From an uncultured Oscillospiraceae bacterium (lineage in GTDB: Bacteria; Bacillota_A; Clostridia; Oscillospirales; Oscillospiraceae), in assembly GCA_934635515.1 (NCBI GenBank), contig CAKTZK010000032.1:1-17223 (forward strand): a stretch of DNA of 17,223 bases. Reading direction: 5' to 3'. Under the pieces are notes generated by a model. It was not told the DNA's origin. It ran no database searches and was given only the letters and a program-made list of their open reading frames with translations. Positions 1 through 6,492 of the stretch are shown piece by piece. Numbering within the stretch: the stretch's first letter is position 1; each line of letters opens with the position of its first letter. The translations under genes and the position numbers were made by a program.

Positions 1-657
1 CCGGCGCAGCTCCGGGCCGAACGGTGCGGCAGAGAAGTGCGACAAACGCACAAAACCCGTGACGGTCAGTTCCTATGGACATATGCCAGTGTGAAAAACA
101 TCTTGGTGGAAGAAGCGTACACCGGCGTGCTGAACAACCACCGCAGAGAATACAACAACGGTAAGGCCAAGCATATAGATAAAACCGACTGGTATCGTCA
201 TGAGGGATTCTTTCCTGTGATCATAGGAAAACAGGAATGGGAGCAGGTACAACGCTTGCTCAAGCGGCAGGCACGGCCCGCAAACGGCAATCAGGCCAAG
301 CACCGCTATGCGGGGCTGCTGACCTGCCGTGAATGCGGGAATGCGTTCATTCCTATGATTCGCTGCTGGAACGGCAAGAGTCGTGTGGAATATGTGTGCC
401 GTGGGTATCATCGGAATGGAAAAACCTACTGCTCCTCCCACCGCATTCATGAGGAGGTGCTGGATGCAGCGGTGCAGGAGTATGCCGAAACTGTGAGGAA
501 GCAGTGCGCTGAGGAACTAAAGAAGCTGGTACAGCTGCAAAAAATGTGGGCGTTGAGGAAACCAATCCTCGACGCCCACATTTTGTCGTTACAGGAGAAA
601 GTGCGGGAACTGGAGCAGGAGATAGATGCAATTGTGATGGAGAAATTGAACAATTAA
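1..657 (+). CDS. Large serine recombinase, C-terminal part (5' end outside window)
   Basis: The frame is open from base 1, so the catalytic serine domain lies upstream of the window. A GTG at 37 is an internal codon, not a convincing start. What remains is the end of the recombinase domain (ASVKNILVEEAYTGVL, then PVIIGKQEWEQVQRLL), followed by a zinc-ribbon DNA-binding domain (GLLTCRECGNAF, then YVCRGYHRNGKTYC with four cysteines). A charged C-terminal helix, LQEKVRELEQEIDAIVMEKL, is typical of the coiled coil in large serine recombinases. These enzymes insert and excise phages, transposons and conjugative elements by strand exchange at att sites. The stop codon overlaps that of the convergent gene by 4 bases. 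The C-terminus looks natural for the family, so there is no sign of truncation here. The substrate att sites cannot be assigned from this window. Confidence 0.88.
   Translation, partial: PAQLRAERCGREVRQTHKTRDGQFLWTYASVKNILVEEAYTGVLNNHRREYNNGKAKHIDKTDWYRHEGFFPVIIGKQEWEQVQRLLKRQARPANGNQAKHRYAGLLTCRECGNAFIPMIRCWNGKSRVEYVCRGYHRNGKTYCSSHRIHEEVLDAAVQEYAETVRKQCAEELKKLVQLQKMWALRKPILDAHILSLQEKVRELEQEIDAIVMEKLNN
541..584. repeat. Near-perfect 19-bp inverted repeat inside the recombinase gene
   Basis: Arms 541-559 and 566-584 (AAAATGTGGGCGTTGAGGA on the left) are complementary except for one G-T pair, with a 6-base loop. The repeat is in frame within the coiled-coil region, so it may simply reflect the encoded residues or may fold in the mRNA. 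Confidence 0.7.
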
Positions 658-1790
658 ACGATAGTCGGGGGAACCCTAAAACCCATATCTCCAATCCTAA
701 GCACGCGATTGAAATAAAATAGGGAAAGAGTACTTTGAGGGATGTCTTTGATGCGATTGTACTGCGTCAAATCCCACCCGTTAATTTTTGCGCGCTCTGC
801 GTAGCGTTCGCACGCACCAATGACGCTATTTGCAGCGTGTTTTTTACTAATGCCTTTTTCAAGATATAACTTTGATGCATCAGCAACGGCACGCCAAATA
901 ATTCCATAAATTTGTGAGACAGAAAAATCATTCAAAATGATTTCAAATGTTTTGTAGGTTTTCTCACCTGGTGTAAATTCAAAATTAACCTTATCCAATT
1001 GATACTGCAAGTACTCTATACATTCAGCAACCGCAATCTCTTTCCAAAGCGCAAGTGCTTCATCGGCATAATCTGCTGAATAATAACCGGGATTCAATAT
1101 CTCAGTAAACAGATCTTGCTTGTTTTGGGGAAATACCAAGTTCAAGAAATAGGTCACTTTATAGGTGTAGAATGTATTTGGGAAATCCTCGCTATCCGTG
1201 GGAAAGGCTTCAAGAGGAGATCGTGGGCTGACAGCGATAATTTGCGTATGAATCAAATCAGAATATATCTTAGTTCTTAGGTCATCTGTAGGTGCTAAAA
1301 TCACTTCGGCTCCAGAATATGGCGCAATTTCATAGAGGTTTTCTTTTAGCAGTGCTCTGCACAGAGTTCCTAAAAACACCTTGTTTCGGAATGAGAGGCT
1401 GGAGAAATCAACAGGTGTTCGAGACCTTGAGTATACTTCTTGAATTTGTTTTAATTGCTCAATGCGAAGAAGCTGTTCTTCTTCAAGACAGTTTTTACAT
1501 TTGCAATGGGCTTGAAAAGGTTTGTGCCCACAAATTGGACAATATAAATCCCTCTCATATTTAGGGAAATTCTTTGCTGCTTTAGAGGGGCGATTGATTA
1601 CTAAGAATTCATCGCAATACTCACAAGAGTAGTTGGGGTAAACTTCAGGCGGGAAAAGCTTATATAATTCTGCGGCACGAACAGAGAGCTTGTACTCTTT
1701 AATTAACCTTGACACGGCTTCGCCATTATAATAACGTTGCATTAAGGTCTCAACTTCTTCAGAGGATAGGTGACCTAAATCCTTTTGCAT
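654..1790 (-). CDS. Orphan zinc-ribbon protein with HTH-like N-terminus
   Basis: I do not recognise this family. From the ATG at 1790 it is 378 residues; an in-frame TTG at 1793 is an alternative start, and AAAGGGG lies upstream of both. Residues 10-48 (EEVETLMQRYYNGEAVSRLI, then KEYKLSVRAAELYKLF) look like a helix-turn-helix of the transposase or resolvase kind. Residues 56-101 carry C56-x2-C59, C84-x2-C87 and C96-x-C98-x2-C101, a probable zinc ribbon or double zinc site. The rest is largely helical with no membrane segment. The gene is clearly more AT-rich than the core genes to the right, and it converges on the serine recombinase with overlapping stops (TTAA). It is therefore probably cargo of the same mobile element. 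A DNA-binding role is inferred only from the HTH and cysteines. Confidence 0.75.
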   Translation of the reverse strand: MQKDLGHLSSEEVETLMQRYYNGEAVSRLIKEYKLSVRAAELYKLFPPEVYPNYSCEYCDEFLVINRPSKAAKNFPKYERDLYCPICGHKPFQAHCKCKNCLEEEQLLRIEQLKQIQEVYSRSRTPVDFSSLSFRNKVFLGTLCRALLKENLYEIAPYSGAEVILAPTDDLRTKIYSDLIHTQIIAVSPRSPLEAFPTDSEDFPNTFYTYKVTYFLNLVFPQNKQDLFTEILNPGYYSADYADEALALWKEIAVAECIEYLQYQLDKVNFEFTPGEKTYKTFEIILNDFSVSQIYGIIWRAVADASKLYLEKGISKKHAANSVIGACERYAERAKINGWDLTQYNRIKDIPQSTLSLFYFNRVLRIGDMGFRVPPTIV

Positions 1791-1817
1791 CAATGTTCAC
1801 ACCCCTTTCGCTTTTCT

Positions 1818-1846
1818 ATTTTACACTATATCTCACGGTTTGACAA
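1818..1846 (-). promoter_or_regulatory. Promoter of the orphan zinc-ribbon gene
   Basis: On the minus strand, TTGTCA (1841-1846) and TAAAAT (1818-1823) are separated by 17 bases and lie about 28 bases upstream of the ATG. The -35 box abuts the T-tract of the tRNA-Leu terminator. Confidence 0.6.
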
Positions 1847-1890
1847 CAAAACAATAAAACAAAACGCTATTGGGATAACCCAACAGCGTT
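1847..1890 (-). terminator. Rho-independent terminator after tRNA-Leu
   Basis: Read on the minus strand, AACGCT/AGCGTT and TTGGG/CCCAA arms form a stem with one mismatch (1863-1890), followed by a T-rich tract. It begins 3 bases past the tRNA 3' end. Confidence 0.8.
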
Positions 1891-1892
1891 AA

Positions 1893-1977
1893 TGGTACGG
1901 GTAGTGGGACTCGAACCCACACGCCTCGCGGCACAGGAACCTAAATCCTGCGTGTCAACCAATTCCACCATACCCGC
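1893..1977 (-). tRNA. tRNA-Leu(UAG)
   Basis: The minus strand folds as a class II tRNA of 85 bases. The acceptor stem is GCGGGTA with TACCCGT, and the CCA end is encoded. The anticodon loop is TTTAGGT, closed by CAGGA/TCCTG, giving anticodon UAG. There is a short variable arm and a T-loop beginning GGTTCGA. It reads CUA and probably other CUN codons. It sits 20 bases after a decayed tRNA-Leu-like copy that lies closer to the shared promoter, and a terminator follows directly. Confidence 0.96.
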
Positions 1978-1997
1978 ATATTAAGTTTTAAGAACTT

Positions 1998-2071
1998 GCA
2001 CTGGCGACAGAATCCTACACTGAGGTGACATCACCTAAATCTCGCATGTCTACCAATTTCATCATGCCCGC
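1998..2071 (-). pseudogene. Decayed tRNA-Leu copy
   Basis: The 5' half on the minus strand closely follows the neighbouring tRNA-Leu(UAG): GCGGGCATGATGAAATTGG, then TAGACATGCGAGATTTAGGT. It keeps the D-arm and the TTTAGGT loop sequence. The anticodon stem no longer pairs, the T-arm has lost GGTTCGA, and the 3' acceptor strand does not match. A new perfect hairpin, AGGTGA-TG-TCACCT (plus strand 2023-2036), has appeared instead. The 3' limit is approximate. It is transcribed from the same promoter as the intact tRNA, so a tRNA-like transcript or leader is possible, but decay after tandem duplication is the simplest reading. Confidence 0.7.
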
Positions 2072-2083
2072 GTCACTGCGGAG

Positions 2084-2112
2084 ATTATAGCATATTTCCG
2101 GGGTGCGTACAA
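2084..2112 (-). promoter_or_regulatory. Promoter of the tRNA-Leu unit
   Basis: TTGTAC (2107-2112) and a perfect TATAAT (2084-2089) with a 17-base spacer on the minus strand. The predicted start is about 5 bases before the pseudo-tRNA, so relic and intact tRNA would be made as one precursor. Confidence 0.75.
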
Positions 2113-2178
2113 GGGGGATTTTTTCATCTGGTATTATTTGCCAGCGTGAAACTGGTCCTATTTTTATATCCAGAATCG

Positions 2179-2187
2179 TGATATACT
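2179..2187 (+). promoter_or_regulatory. Extended -10 of the pyridoxamine kinase gene
   Basis: TGATATACT fits an extended -10 element, 33 bases before the ATG at 2221. No good -35 is seen at the right distance. A TATAAT at 2191-2196 is a competing -10. Confidence 0.4.
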
Positions 2188-2220
2188 ACTTATAATTGAC
2201 CGCAAAACGGAGGGATGGTT

Positions 2221-3057
2221 ATGAAACGGGTGGCAAGCATACAGGACATCTCCTGCCTGGGGCGGTGCTCCCTGACGGTGGCGCTGCCGGTGCTTTCGGT
2301 GCTGGGGGTGGAGTGCGCGGTGATCCCCACGGCGGTGCTGAGCACCCACACCATTTTCCCGGACTTCACCTGCCGGGACCTTACCGACGAGCTGCTGCCC
2401 ATCGCCCGCCACTGGCAGAGCCAGCAGGTGCATCTGGACGCCATTTGCAGCGGATACCTGGCCTCCCCCCGGCAGACGGAGGCGGTGTGTCGGGTGTTTG
2501 ACCTGCTGCGGGAGAAGGACACCCTGGTGGTGGTGGACCCGGCCATGGCCGACCACGGGCGGCTCTATAAGCCCTTTGCACCGGACTTTCCCCAGTATAT
2601 GAAAGAGGTCTGCGCCCGGGCGGACGTGCTGCTGCCCAACCTGACGGAGGCCTGCCTTTTGACGGACACGCCCTATCGGGAGGAGGCGGACGAGGCGTTC
2701 ATCCGGGAACTGTTGAAAAAGTTGTCGGACCTGGCGCCCCGGGTGGTGCTCACGGGAGTGAGCTTTGACGAGAAGCGCCTGGGGGCTATGTCCTACGACC
2801 GGGCCACGGGGCGGTATTTTTCCTATTTTAATGAAAAAGTACCGGCCAGCTTCCACGGCACCGGGGACATTTTCACCGCCACGGTGCTGGGCGGCATGAT
2901 GCAGGGCCGCAGCCTGGAGCAGGCGGTGACTCTGGCGGTGGATTTCACTTTGGAGTGCATCCGCTGCACCCAGGCTGACCCTCAGGCCAGCTGGTACGGC
3001 GTGGAGTTTGAAAAGGCTCTGCCCTGGCTGGTAAAGCAGGGCGCGGAGAGAAAATAA
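2221..3057 (+). CDS. Pyridoxamine kinase (PdxK/PdxY type)
   Basis: This 278-residue protein of the ribokinase/PfkB superfamily (Phos_pyr_kin) phosphorylates pyridoxamine, pyridoxal or pyridoxine with ATP in the vitamin B6 salvage pathway. The N-terminus RVASIQDISCLGRCSLTVAL and the following IPTAVLSTHT are the substrate-side signature. GYLASPRQTE (79-88) and VVVDPAMADHG (103-113) are conserved. The anion hole and catalytic base are in HGTGDIFTA (212-220), with D216 as the base. The start at 2221 is chosen because GGAGGG lies 6 bases before it; the ATG at 2215 directly abuts that ribosome site. The gene stands alone. The convergent neighbour is a PLP-dependent enzyme, which suits a cofactor supply role, although no direct link is shown. 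Confidence 0.93.
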   Translation: MKRVASIQDISCLGRCSLTVALPVLSVLGVECAVIPTAVLSTHTIFPDFTCRDLTDELLPIARHWQSQQVHLDAICSGYLASPRQTEAVCRVFDLLREKDTLVVVDPAMADHGRLYKPFAPDFPQYMKEVCARADVLLPNLTEACLLTDTPYREEADEAFIRELLKKLSDLAPRVVLTGVSFDEKRLGAMSYDRATGRYFSYFNEKVPASFHGTGDIFTATVLGGMMQGRSLEQAVTLAVDFTLECIRCTQADPQASWYGVEFEKALPWLVKQGAERK

Positions 3058-3064
3058 AAGAGAG

Positions 3065-3104
3065 GGCGGGGCCGAACGGAAAGTTCGGCCCCGCCCCGCG
3101 TTTT
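3065..3104. terminator. Bidirectional terminator between convergent genes
   Basis: A perfect 13-bp stem, GGCGGGGCCGAAC (3065-3077) with its complement (3083-3095), has a GGAAA loop. TTTT follows on the plus strand, and a T-rich run (CTCTTTTATTTTCT) on the minus strand. It would end both the kinase gene and the MalY/PatB gene. Confidence 0.88.
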
Positions 3105-3129
3105 GGCTGATGGGAACGGCGGGGATGCC

Positions 3130-4350
3130 TTACCCCTTTGTCTGCTCGGCTCGGATGGCCTGGGTGATGCGCTCCAGGCTGGTCTGCACCGTGGCCCGGG
3201 GCATGGCCAAGTTCAGCCGGATATAGCCTTTGGCATTGCCTACGAACAGGCTATCGTCGCCCTCCAGCAGCACGCCCGCTTTATTGGCAAAGAAGTCCGG
3301 CAGATCCGCCACCTGGGGCAGTACCTCCCCCAGGTCTACCCAGGCAAAATAGGTGGCCTCCGGGATGGTGAACTTCGCCCCGGGGATGTTCTCCCGCAGG
3401 AACTTGTCCACCAGGGCCAGGTTGCCGTCCACATAGGCCTTCATCTGCTCCAGCCACGCACCGCCCTGCTCATAGGCGGCCTTGTGCGCCGCGATGGACA
3501 GGGGATTCACCGCGCCGATGTTCTTGTCCCGGGCCTGGAATCGGGCCCGCTCCTCATCGCTGCGGATGATGATATTGGAGTGCAGCAGGCCCGCCAGGTT
3601 AAAAGTCTTGCTGGCGGACATACAGGTGATGAGCCGCTCGTAGTCCGGCATGATCTTCCCCAGGGGGATGTGGTGCAGGCCGGTGCGGAGCAGGTCGCAG
3701 TGAATCTCGTCGGACACCACCCACAGCCGATTCTTCTCGATAATCTCCGCCATGCGGCGCAGCTCCTCCGCCGTCCAGATGCGGCCGGTGGGGTTGTGGG
3801 GGTTGCAGAGCATCAGCACCTTCACCGCCGGGTCGGATGCCTTCTTCTCGAAGTCCGCCCAGTCCACCTCAAAGCGGCCGTGCTCCTTCCTCAGCGGGGA
3901 GGTCACCAGCTCCACGCCGTTATACTCGCAGGCGTGGAGGAAGAAGCCGTAGGCCGGGGTCACGGTCAGCACCTTGCCGCCGGTGGGCTTGGCCAGGTCC
4001 TCCACGATCTGATACAGGGCCGGGATCACGCCGGGGGAAAAGGTCAACTGCTCCTTGGGGAAGGACCAGCCGTAGTGGCTCTCGCACCAGGTGCGCAGGG
4101 CCTCGTAGTACCCGCCGTCGGACACGATGGAGTAGCCCAGGATCTGCCGGTTTACCCGGTCGATGATGGCCTGCCGGATCTCCGGGGCCACGGCAAACTC
4201 CATGTCCGCCACCCACATGCGGATGAACTCCTCGTCCTTGTAGGGGAAGACCCGCTCCGGGCCGCAGTGGAAAATGTAGGGCCGCCAGCCGTCCACATTC
4301 TCGGAGTTGGTATGGCGGCGGTCGATGATCTCGTCAAAATTATAAGTCAT
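3130..4350 (-). CDS. MalY/PatB-family PLP-dependent aminotransferase or C-S lyase
   Basis: A 406-residue fold-type I PLP enzyme close to MalY and PatB, which act as cystathionine beta-lyases or aminotransferases. The N-terminal WVADMEFAVAPEI (46-58) is typical of the MalY/PatB branch. The cofactor site is clear: CNPHNPTGR (182-190), VVSDEIHCDL (211-220) with D214 facing the pyridine nitrogen, and MSASKTFNLAGL (244-255) with K248 as the Schiff-base lysine. GYIRLNLAMPR (375-385) supplies R378 for the substrate carboxylate. An AAAGGAG site lies 9 bases before the ATG. Family members cleave cystathionine or cysteine conjugates; the exact substrate cannot be read from sequence. It is divergent from an XRE regulator, which may control it. 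Confidence 0.93.
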   Translation of the reverse strand: MTYNFDEIIDRRHTNSENVDGWRPYIFHCGPERVFPYKDEEFIRMWVADMEFAVAPEIRQAIIDRVNRQILGYSIVSDGGYYEALRTWCESHYGWSFPKEQLTFSPGVIPALYQIVEDLAKPTGGKVLTVTPAYGFFLHACEYNGVELVTSPLRKEHGRFEVDWADFEKKASDPAVKVLMLCNPHNPTGRIWTAEELRRMAEIIEKNRLWVVSDEIHCDLLRTGLHHIPLGKIMPDYERLITCMSASKTFNLAGLLHSNIIIRSDEERARFQARDKNIGAVNPLSIAAHKAAYEQGGAWLEQMKAYVDGNLALVDKFLRENIPGAKFTIPEATYFAWVDLGEVLPQVADLPDFFANKAGVLLEGDDSLFVGNAKGYIRLNLAMPRATVQTSLERITQAIRAEQTKG

Positions 4351-4380
4351 GGTGCAGCGCTCCTTTCCTTGATTGCCCTC

Positions 4381-4409
4381 ATCATAGCAGGCGAGGGTCT
4401 CCGGGTCAA
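4381..4409 (-). promoter_or_regulatory. Promoter of the MalY/PatB gene
   Basis: TTGACC (4404-4409) and TATGAT (4381-4386) on the minus strand with a 17-base spacer, about 30 bases upstream of the ATG. Confidence 0.75.
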
Positions 4410-4473
4410 AGATCGTCGTTTACTTTTTAAGAATGCAAAACGATAAAAACTTTCCTTAAAATTAAATTTCAAC

Positions 4474-4502
4474 TTGCGTGAGGTCAAATACGGGGCTATA
4501 AT
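4474..4502 (+). promoter_or_regulatory. Promoter of the XRE regulator
   Basis: TTGCGT (4474-4479) and perfect TATAAT (4497-4502) with a 17-base spacer. Together with the opposing promoter at 4381-4409 it defines a compact divergent control region. Confidence 0.75.
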
Positions 4503-4550
4503 GAAAATCAGGAAGCCAAATCAACCAAATGTGATTTTGAGGAAAGTGCC

Positions 4551-5255
4551 ATGACATTGACAGAGGAGATCGGAGCGAAGATCAAATACTACCGCAAAAA
4601 TCGCGGGCTGAAGATCGCGGAGCTGGCGGAGCTGCTGCACAAGACCGGAGCCACCGTGTCCAAGTATGAGAGCGGGCAGATCGCCCTGGATGTGGTGACG
4701 CTGTACGAGGTGGCCCGCGCCCTGGGCGTGCAGCCGGAGAAGCTGCTGTACCATGCGCCCATACCCGTGGAAGAGCTGGAGGGCGACAGCGTGCCGGCCT
4801 TTTTCCGGGGGGTGGACCGGCTGTATATGTACTACTTCGACGGGCGCAACAACAGTCTGGTCCGCAGCGTCATCGACATCCGCGCCAAGACCGGGCCCCA
4901 CACCTACGAGGTGGCCCTGTATATGAATTTCCAGGATTACCGGCAATACCAGAACTGCGAAAACACCTACCTGGGCACCCTGAGCCACTACGACGCCCTG
5001 AGCAACATCATCACCCGCAACCGGGACACGGAGATGGACATTTACCTGGTCTGCGTCCCCGCGTCCTATCTCAACGCCGAGACCAAGTGGGGCCAGGATT
5101 TCGGCATCTCCTGCCGGCCCATTATGCCCACCTCCAACAAGGTGTTTCTGTCCAAGACCATTCAGGCGGAGACGCCAGAATTTTTGCAGGACCTCCATGT
5201 CTCCCGGGAGGATATTCAGATGCTGAAGCGGTACAATATGCTGTCGGTGATGTGA
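4551..5255 (+). CDS. XRE-family helix-turn-helix regulator
   Basis: A 234-residue cytoplasmic transcription regulator. Residues 5-65 form a Cro/C1-type helix-turn-helix (IGAKIKYYRKNRGLKIAELA, then TGATVSKYESGQIALD and ALGVQPEKLL). The C-terminal 160 residues are a sensor or dimerisation region with no family I recognise; it is rich in Tyr and acidic residues and has no membrane segment. The start is supported by GAGGA 7 bases upstream of the ATG. The gene is divergent from the MalY/PatB gene with both promoters in 200 bp, so autoregulation and control of that neighbour are plausible but inferred. It ends 6 bases before a direct repeat that includes its terminator and the 3' end of tRNA-Gly. 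Confidence 0.88.
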   Translation: MTLTEEIGAKIKYYRKNRGLKIAELAELLHKTGATVSKYESGQIALDVVTLYEVARALGVQPEKLLYHAPIPVEELEGDSVPAFFRGVDRLYMYYFDGRNNSLVRSVIDIRAKTGPHTYEVALYMNFQDYRQYQNCENTYLGTLSHYDALSNIITRNRDTEMDIYLVCVPASYLNAETKWGQDFGISCRPIMPTSNKVFLSKTIQAETPEFLQDLHVSREDIQMLKRYNMLSVM

Positions 5256-5261
5256 GGGCGG

Positions 5262-5347
5262 GTGCCCTTTTCGAGCCTCTGCCCACTAAACCAAAAAAAT
5301 AACACCATCCCAAAGGATGGTGTATTTTTTTGGAGCGGGCGACGAGG
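5262..5347. repeat. Direct repeat, copy A: tRNA-Gly 3' end plus terminator
   Basis: This matches 5536-5620 over its full length except for small differences in the A and T runs. It includes the last 17 bases of tRNA-Gly (5331-5347), but no tRNA body follows; identity stops exactly where family D repeat sequence begins. Confidence 0.85.
5302..5331 (+). terminator. Terminator after the XRE regulator
   Basis: ACACCATCC-CAAA-GGATGGTGT is a perfect 9-bp stem with a following T run on the plus strand, and an A run before it that makes it work on the minus strand too. It is part of direct repeat copy A. Confidence 0.8.
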
Positions 5348-5454
5348 AAATCGCCGAAGCGCCGCCGGTGGCGGATGAAGCGAGGCGGTTTCGAGGAAAT
5401 GCCCCGATTGGCGGGCACGACAGTGGCCGGGAATCGGCTGGCATGACGGTGAGC
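5347..5454. repeat. Dispersed structured repeat family D, copy 1
   Basis: About 108 bases, matching 12423-12530 with roughly eight differences. It has two adjacent fold units: GAAATCGCC with GGCGGTTTC around a CCGCC/GGCGG hairpin, then TGCC..GGCA, CCGATT..AATCGG and a GACA-loop hairpin nested in each other. No coding potential is credible. Confidence 0.8.
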
Positions 5455-5535
5455 AAATCGCTGGCGGCCCTGCCGGGCCGCCACACGCACACGGGCACCG
5501 AAACATGCCACCGGCATGTTTCTCTCGCTGCGTTC
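5455..5535. repeat. Two perfect hairpins in the tRNA-Gly spacer
   Basis: GGCGGCCC-TGCC-GGGCCGCC (5463-5482) and AAACATGCC-ACC-GGCATGTTT (5501-5521) are both perfect palindromes. With the flanking repeats they fill the whole gene-free stretch 5256-5603, where I see no open reading frame worth calling. Confidence 0.65.
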
Positions 5536-5620
5536 GTGCCCTTTTCGAGCCTCTGCCCACTAAACCAAAAAATAACACCATCCCAAAGGATGGTGTTATT
5601 TTTTGGAGCGGGCGACGAGG
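5536..5620. repeat. Direct repeat, copy B: overlaps functional tRNA-Gly 3' end
   Basis: Partner of 5262-5347. This copy continues into the complete tRNA-Gly gene and carries its terminator. Confidence 0.85.
5570..5603 (-). terminator. Rho-independent terminator of tRNA-Gly
   Basis: On the minus strand AACACCATCC-TTT(G)-GGATGGTGTT is followed by ATTTTTT, immediately downstream of the tRNA 3' end. Confidence 0.85.
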
Positions 5621-5679
5621 CTCGAACTCGCTACCTCGACCTTGGCAAGGTCGCGCTCTACCAGATGAGCTACGCCCGC
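5604..5679 (-). tRNA. tRNA-Gly(GCC)
   Basis: A 76-base tRNA on the minus strand. The acceptor stem starts GCGGGCG, the D-arm includes TAGCTCATCTGGTAGAGC, and the anticodon loop TTGCCAA is closed by GACC/GGTC, giving anticodon GCC. The T-arm has GTTCGAGC, and CCA is encoded. A consensus promoter lies upstream and a terminator downstream. The last 17 bases are duplicated 273 bases away at 5331-5347. Confidence 0.97.
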
Positions 5680-5691
5680 GAAGCAAGATTT

Positions 5692-5720
5692 ATTATAAGG
5701 CATGAATGGCCGCCTGTCAA
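5692..5720 (-). promoter_or_regulatory. Consensus promoter of tRNA-Gly
   Basis: Perfect TTGACA (5715-5720) and perfect TATAAT (5692-5697) on the minus strand with a 17-base spacer; the start would fall about 6 bases before the mature tRNA. Confidence 0.9.
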
Positions 5721-5803
5721 GCCTTTTTTCTTCTCCTATCGAATTTTTTTTCGCCGTTACGATCATCGTGAAAAGCTGAAACCGCCACCCCGGCCTGTGC
5801 CTG

Positions 5804-6457
5804 TCAAGTCTCCGGGGCGGCGGGAGTCAAAAGGATCTCCACGATGCCGGGGGCATCGGAGTCCGGGTAAAAATACACCTGCCAGCTCTCCTGGCCCCGA
5901 CCGGTGGAGCTCTGGACGGCGTCCACCGTGTCCTGCACCATCTGGCGGCTGCCGGTAAAGCCGCTCAGCTGCACGGCCAGCTCCCTGCCGCCGTTTTGGG
6001 CGGCGGCCTCCAGCAGGTCCGTCAGGGCGGCGATATTGGTGGCGTGGACAATGCCCTGGATCTGCTGGAGCGTGCGGCGGTAGCCGGCGGTGAAGCGCAG
6101 CTGCGTATAGCCCCGGCCTCCGTCGTCCACGGTGTAGGTCAGGTACTCCAGGGCGTAGGCCCCCAGGGGTGTCTCCTGCTGTACCTCGGTGCAGGCCTGC
6201 TGGGCCGCCTGGGACAGGTCCGTCTCCCCCTGGGTGTCGTAGTACCAAACGGTACCGCTTTCATCATGGGCGCTGACCAGCAGCAGCAGATCGTTTACCA
6301 GGTCCTGGTAGCTCTCCGCCCGCAGCACATCCCGGCGGTCGCCCTCGTAGTAGGTGGCGCTGTGGGGCGAGCGGCGGCTGTACTCCCGCTGCAGCAGCCC
6401 GCACCCGGACAGAAGCAGCGCCCCGCACAGAAACAGGGGTAAAAGTCTTTTTTTCAT
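5804..6457 (-). CDS. Small exported lipoprotein of unknown function
   Basis: A 217-residue protein with a classic lipoprotein signal: MKKRLLPLFLCGALLLSGC, with a lipobox ending at C19. It is expected on the outer face of the cell membrane. The mature part is soluble, with no domain I can name; it has alternating helix and strand patterns (for example YALEYLTYTVDDGGRGYTQL, and VYFYPDSDAPGIVEILLTP near the end). The start at 6457 is set by AAAGGAG 8 bases upstream and by the signal peptide; longer readings run into the parC gene in another frame. It begins 35 bases after the parC stop on the same strand, so it is probably co-transcribed. No functional link to the topoisomerase is evident. Confidence 0.82.
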   Translation of the reverse strand: MKKRLLPLFLCGALLLSGCGLLQREYSRRSPHSATYYEGDRRDVLRAESYQDLVNDLLLLVSAHDESGTVWYYDTQGETDLSQAAQQACTEVQQETPLGAYALEYLTYTVDDGGRGYTQLRFTAGYRRTLQQIQGIVHATNIAALTDLLEAAAQNGGRELAVQLSGFTGSRQMVQDTVDAVQSSTGRGQESWQVYFYPDSDAPGIVEILLTPAAPET

Positions 6458-6492
6458 GGGACGCTCCTTTCTTCTGCCAGATTTCGGAATAA

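Noticed and set aside
1847..2071. tRNA-Leu pair as the attachment site of the serine recombinase element
   Set aside because: Large serine recombinases do not usually use tRNA 3' ends, and no direct repeat matching the tRNA 3' end is seen in the left part of the window.
3103..4446. 447-codon plus-strand ORF opposite the MalY/PatB gene
   Set aside because: It is the high-GC mirror of a gene with clear PLP motifs, and its translation is low-complexity and unlike any protein.
5317..5958. Plus-strand ORF across the tRNA-Gly region
   Set aside because: It runs through direct repeats, a terminator and the tRNA gene.
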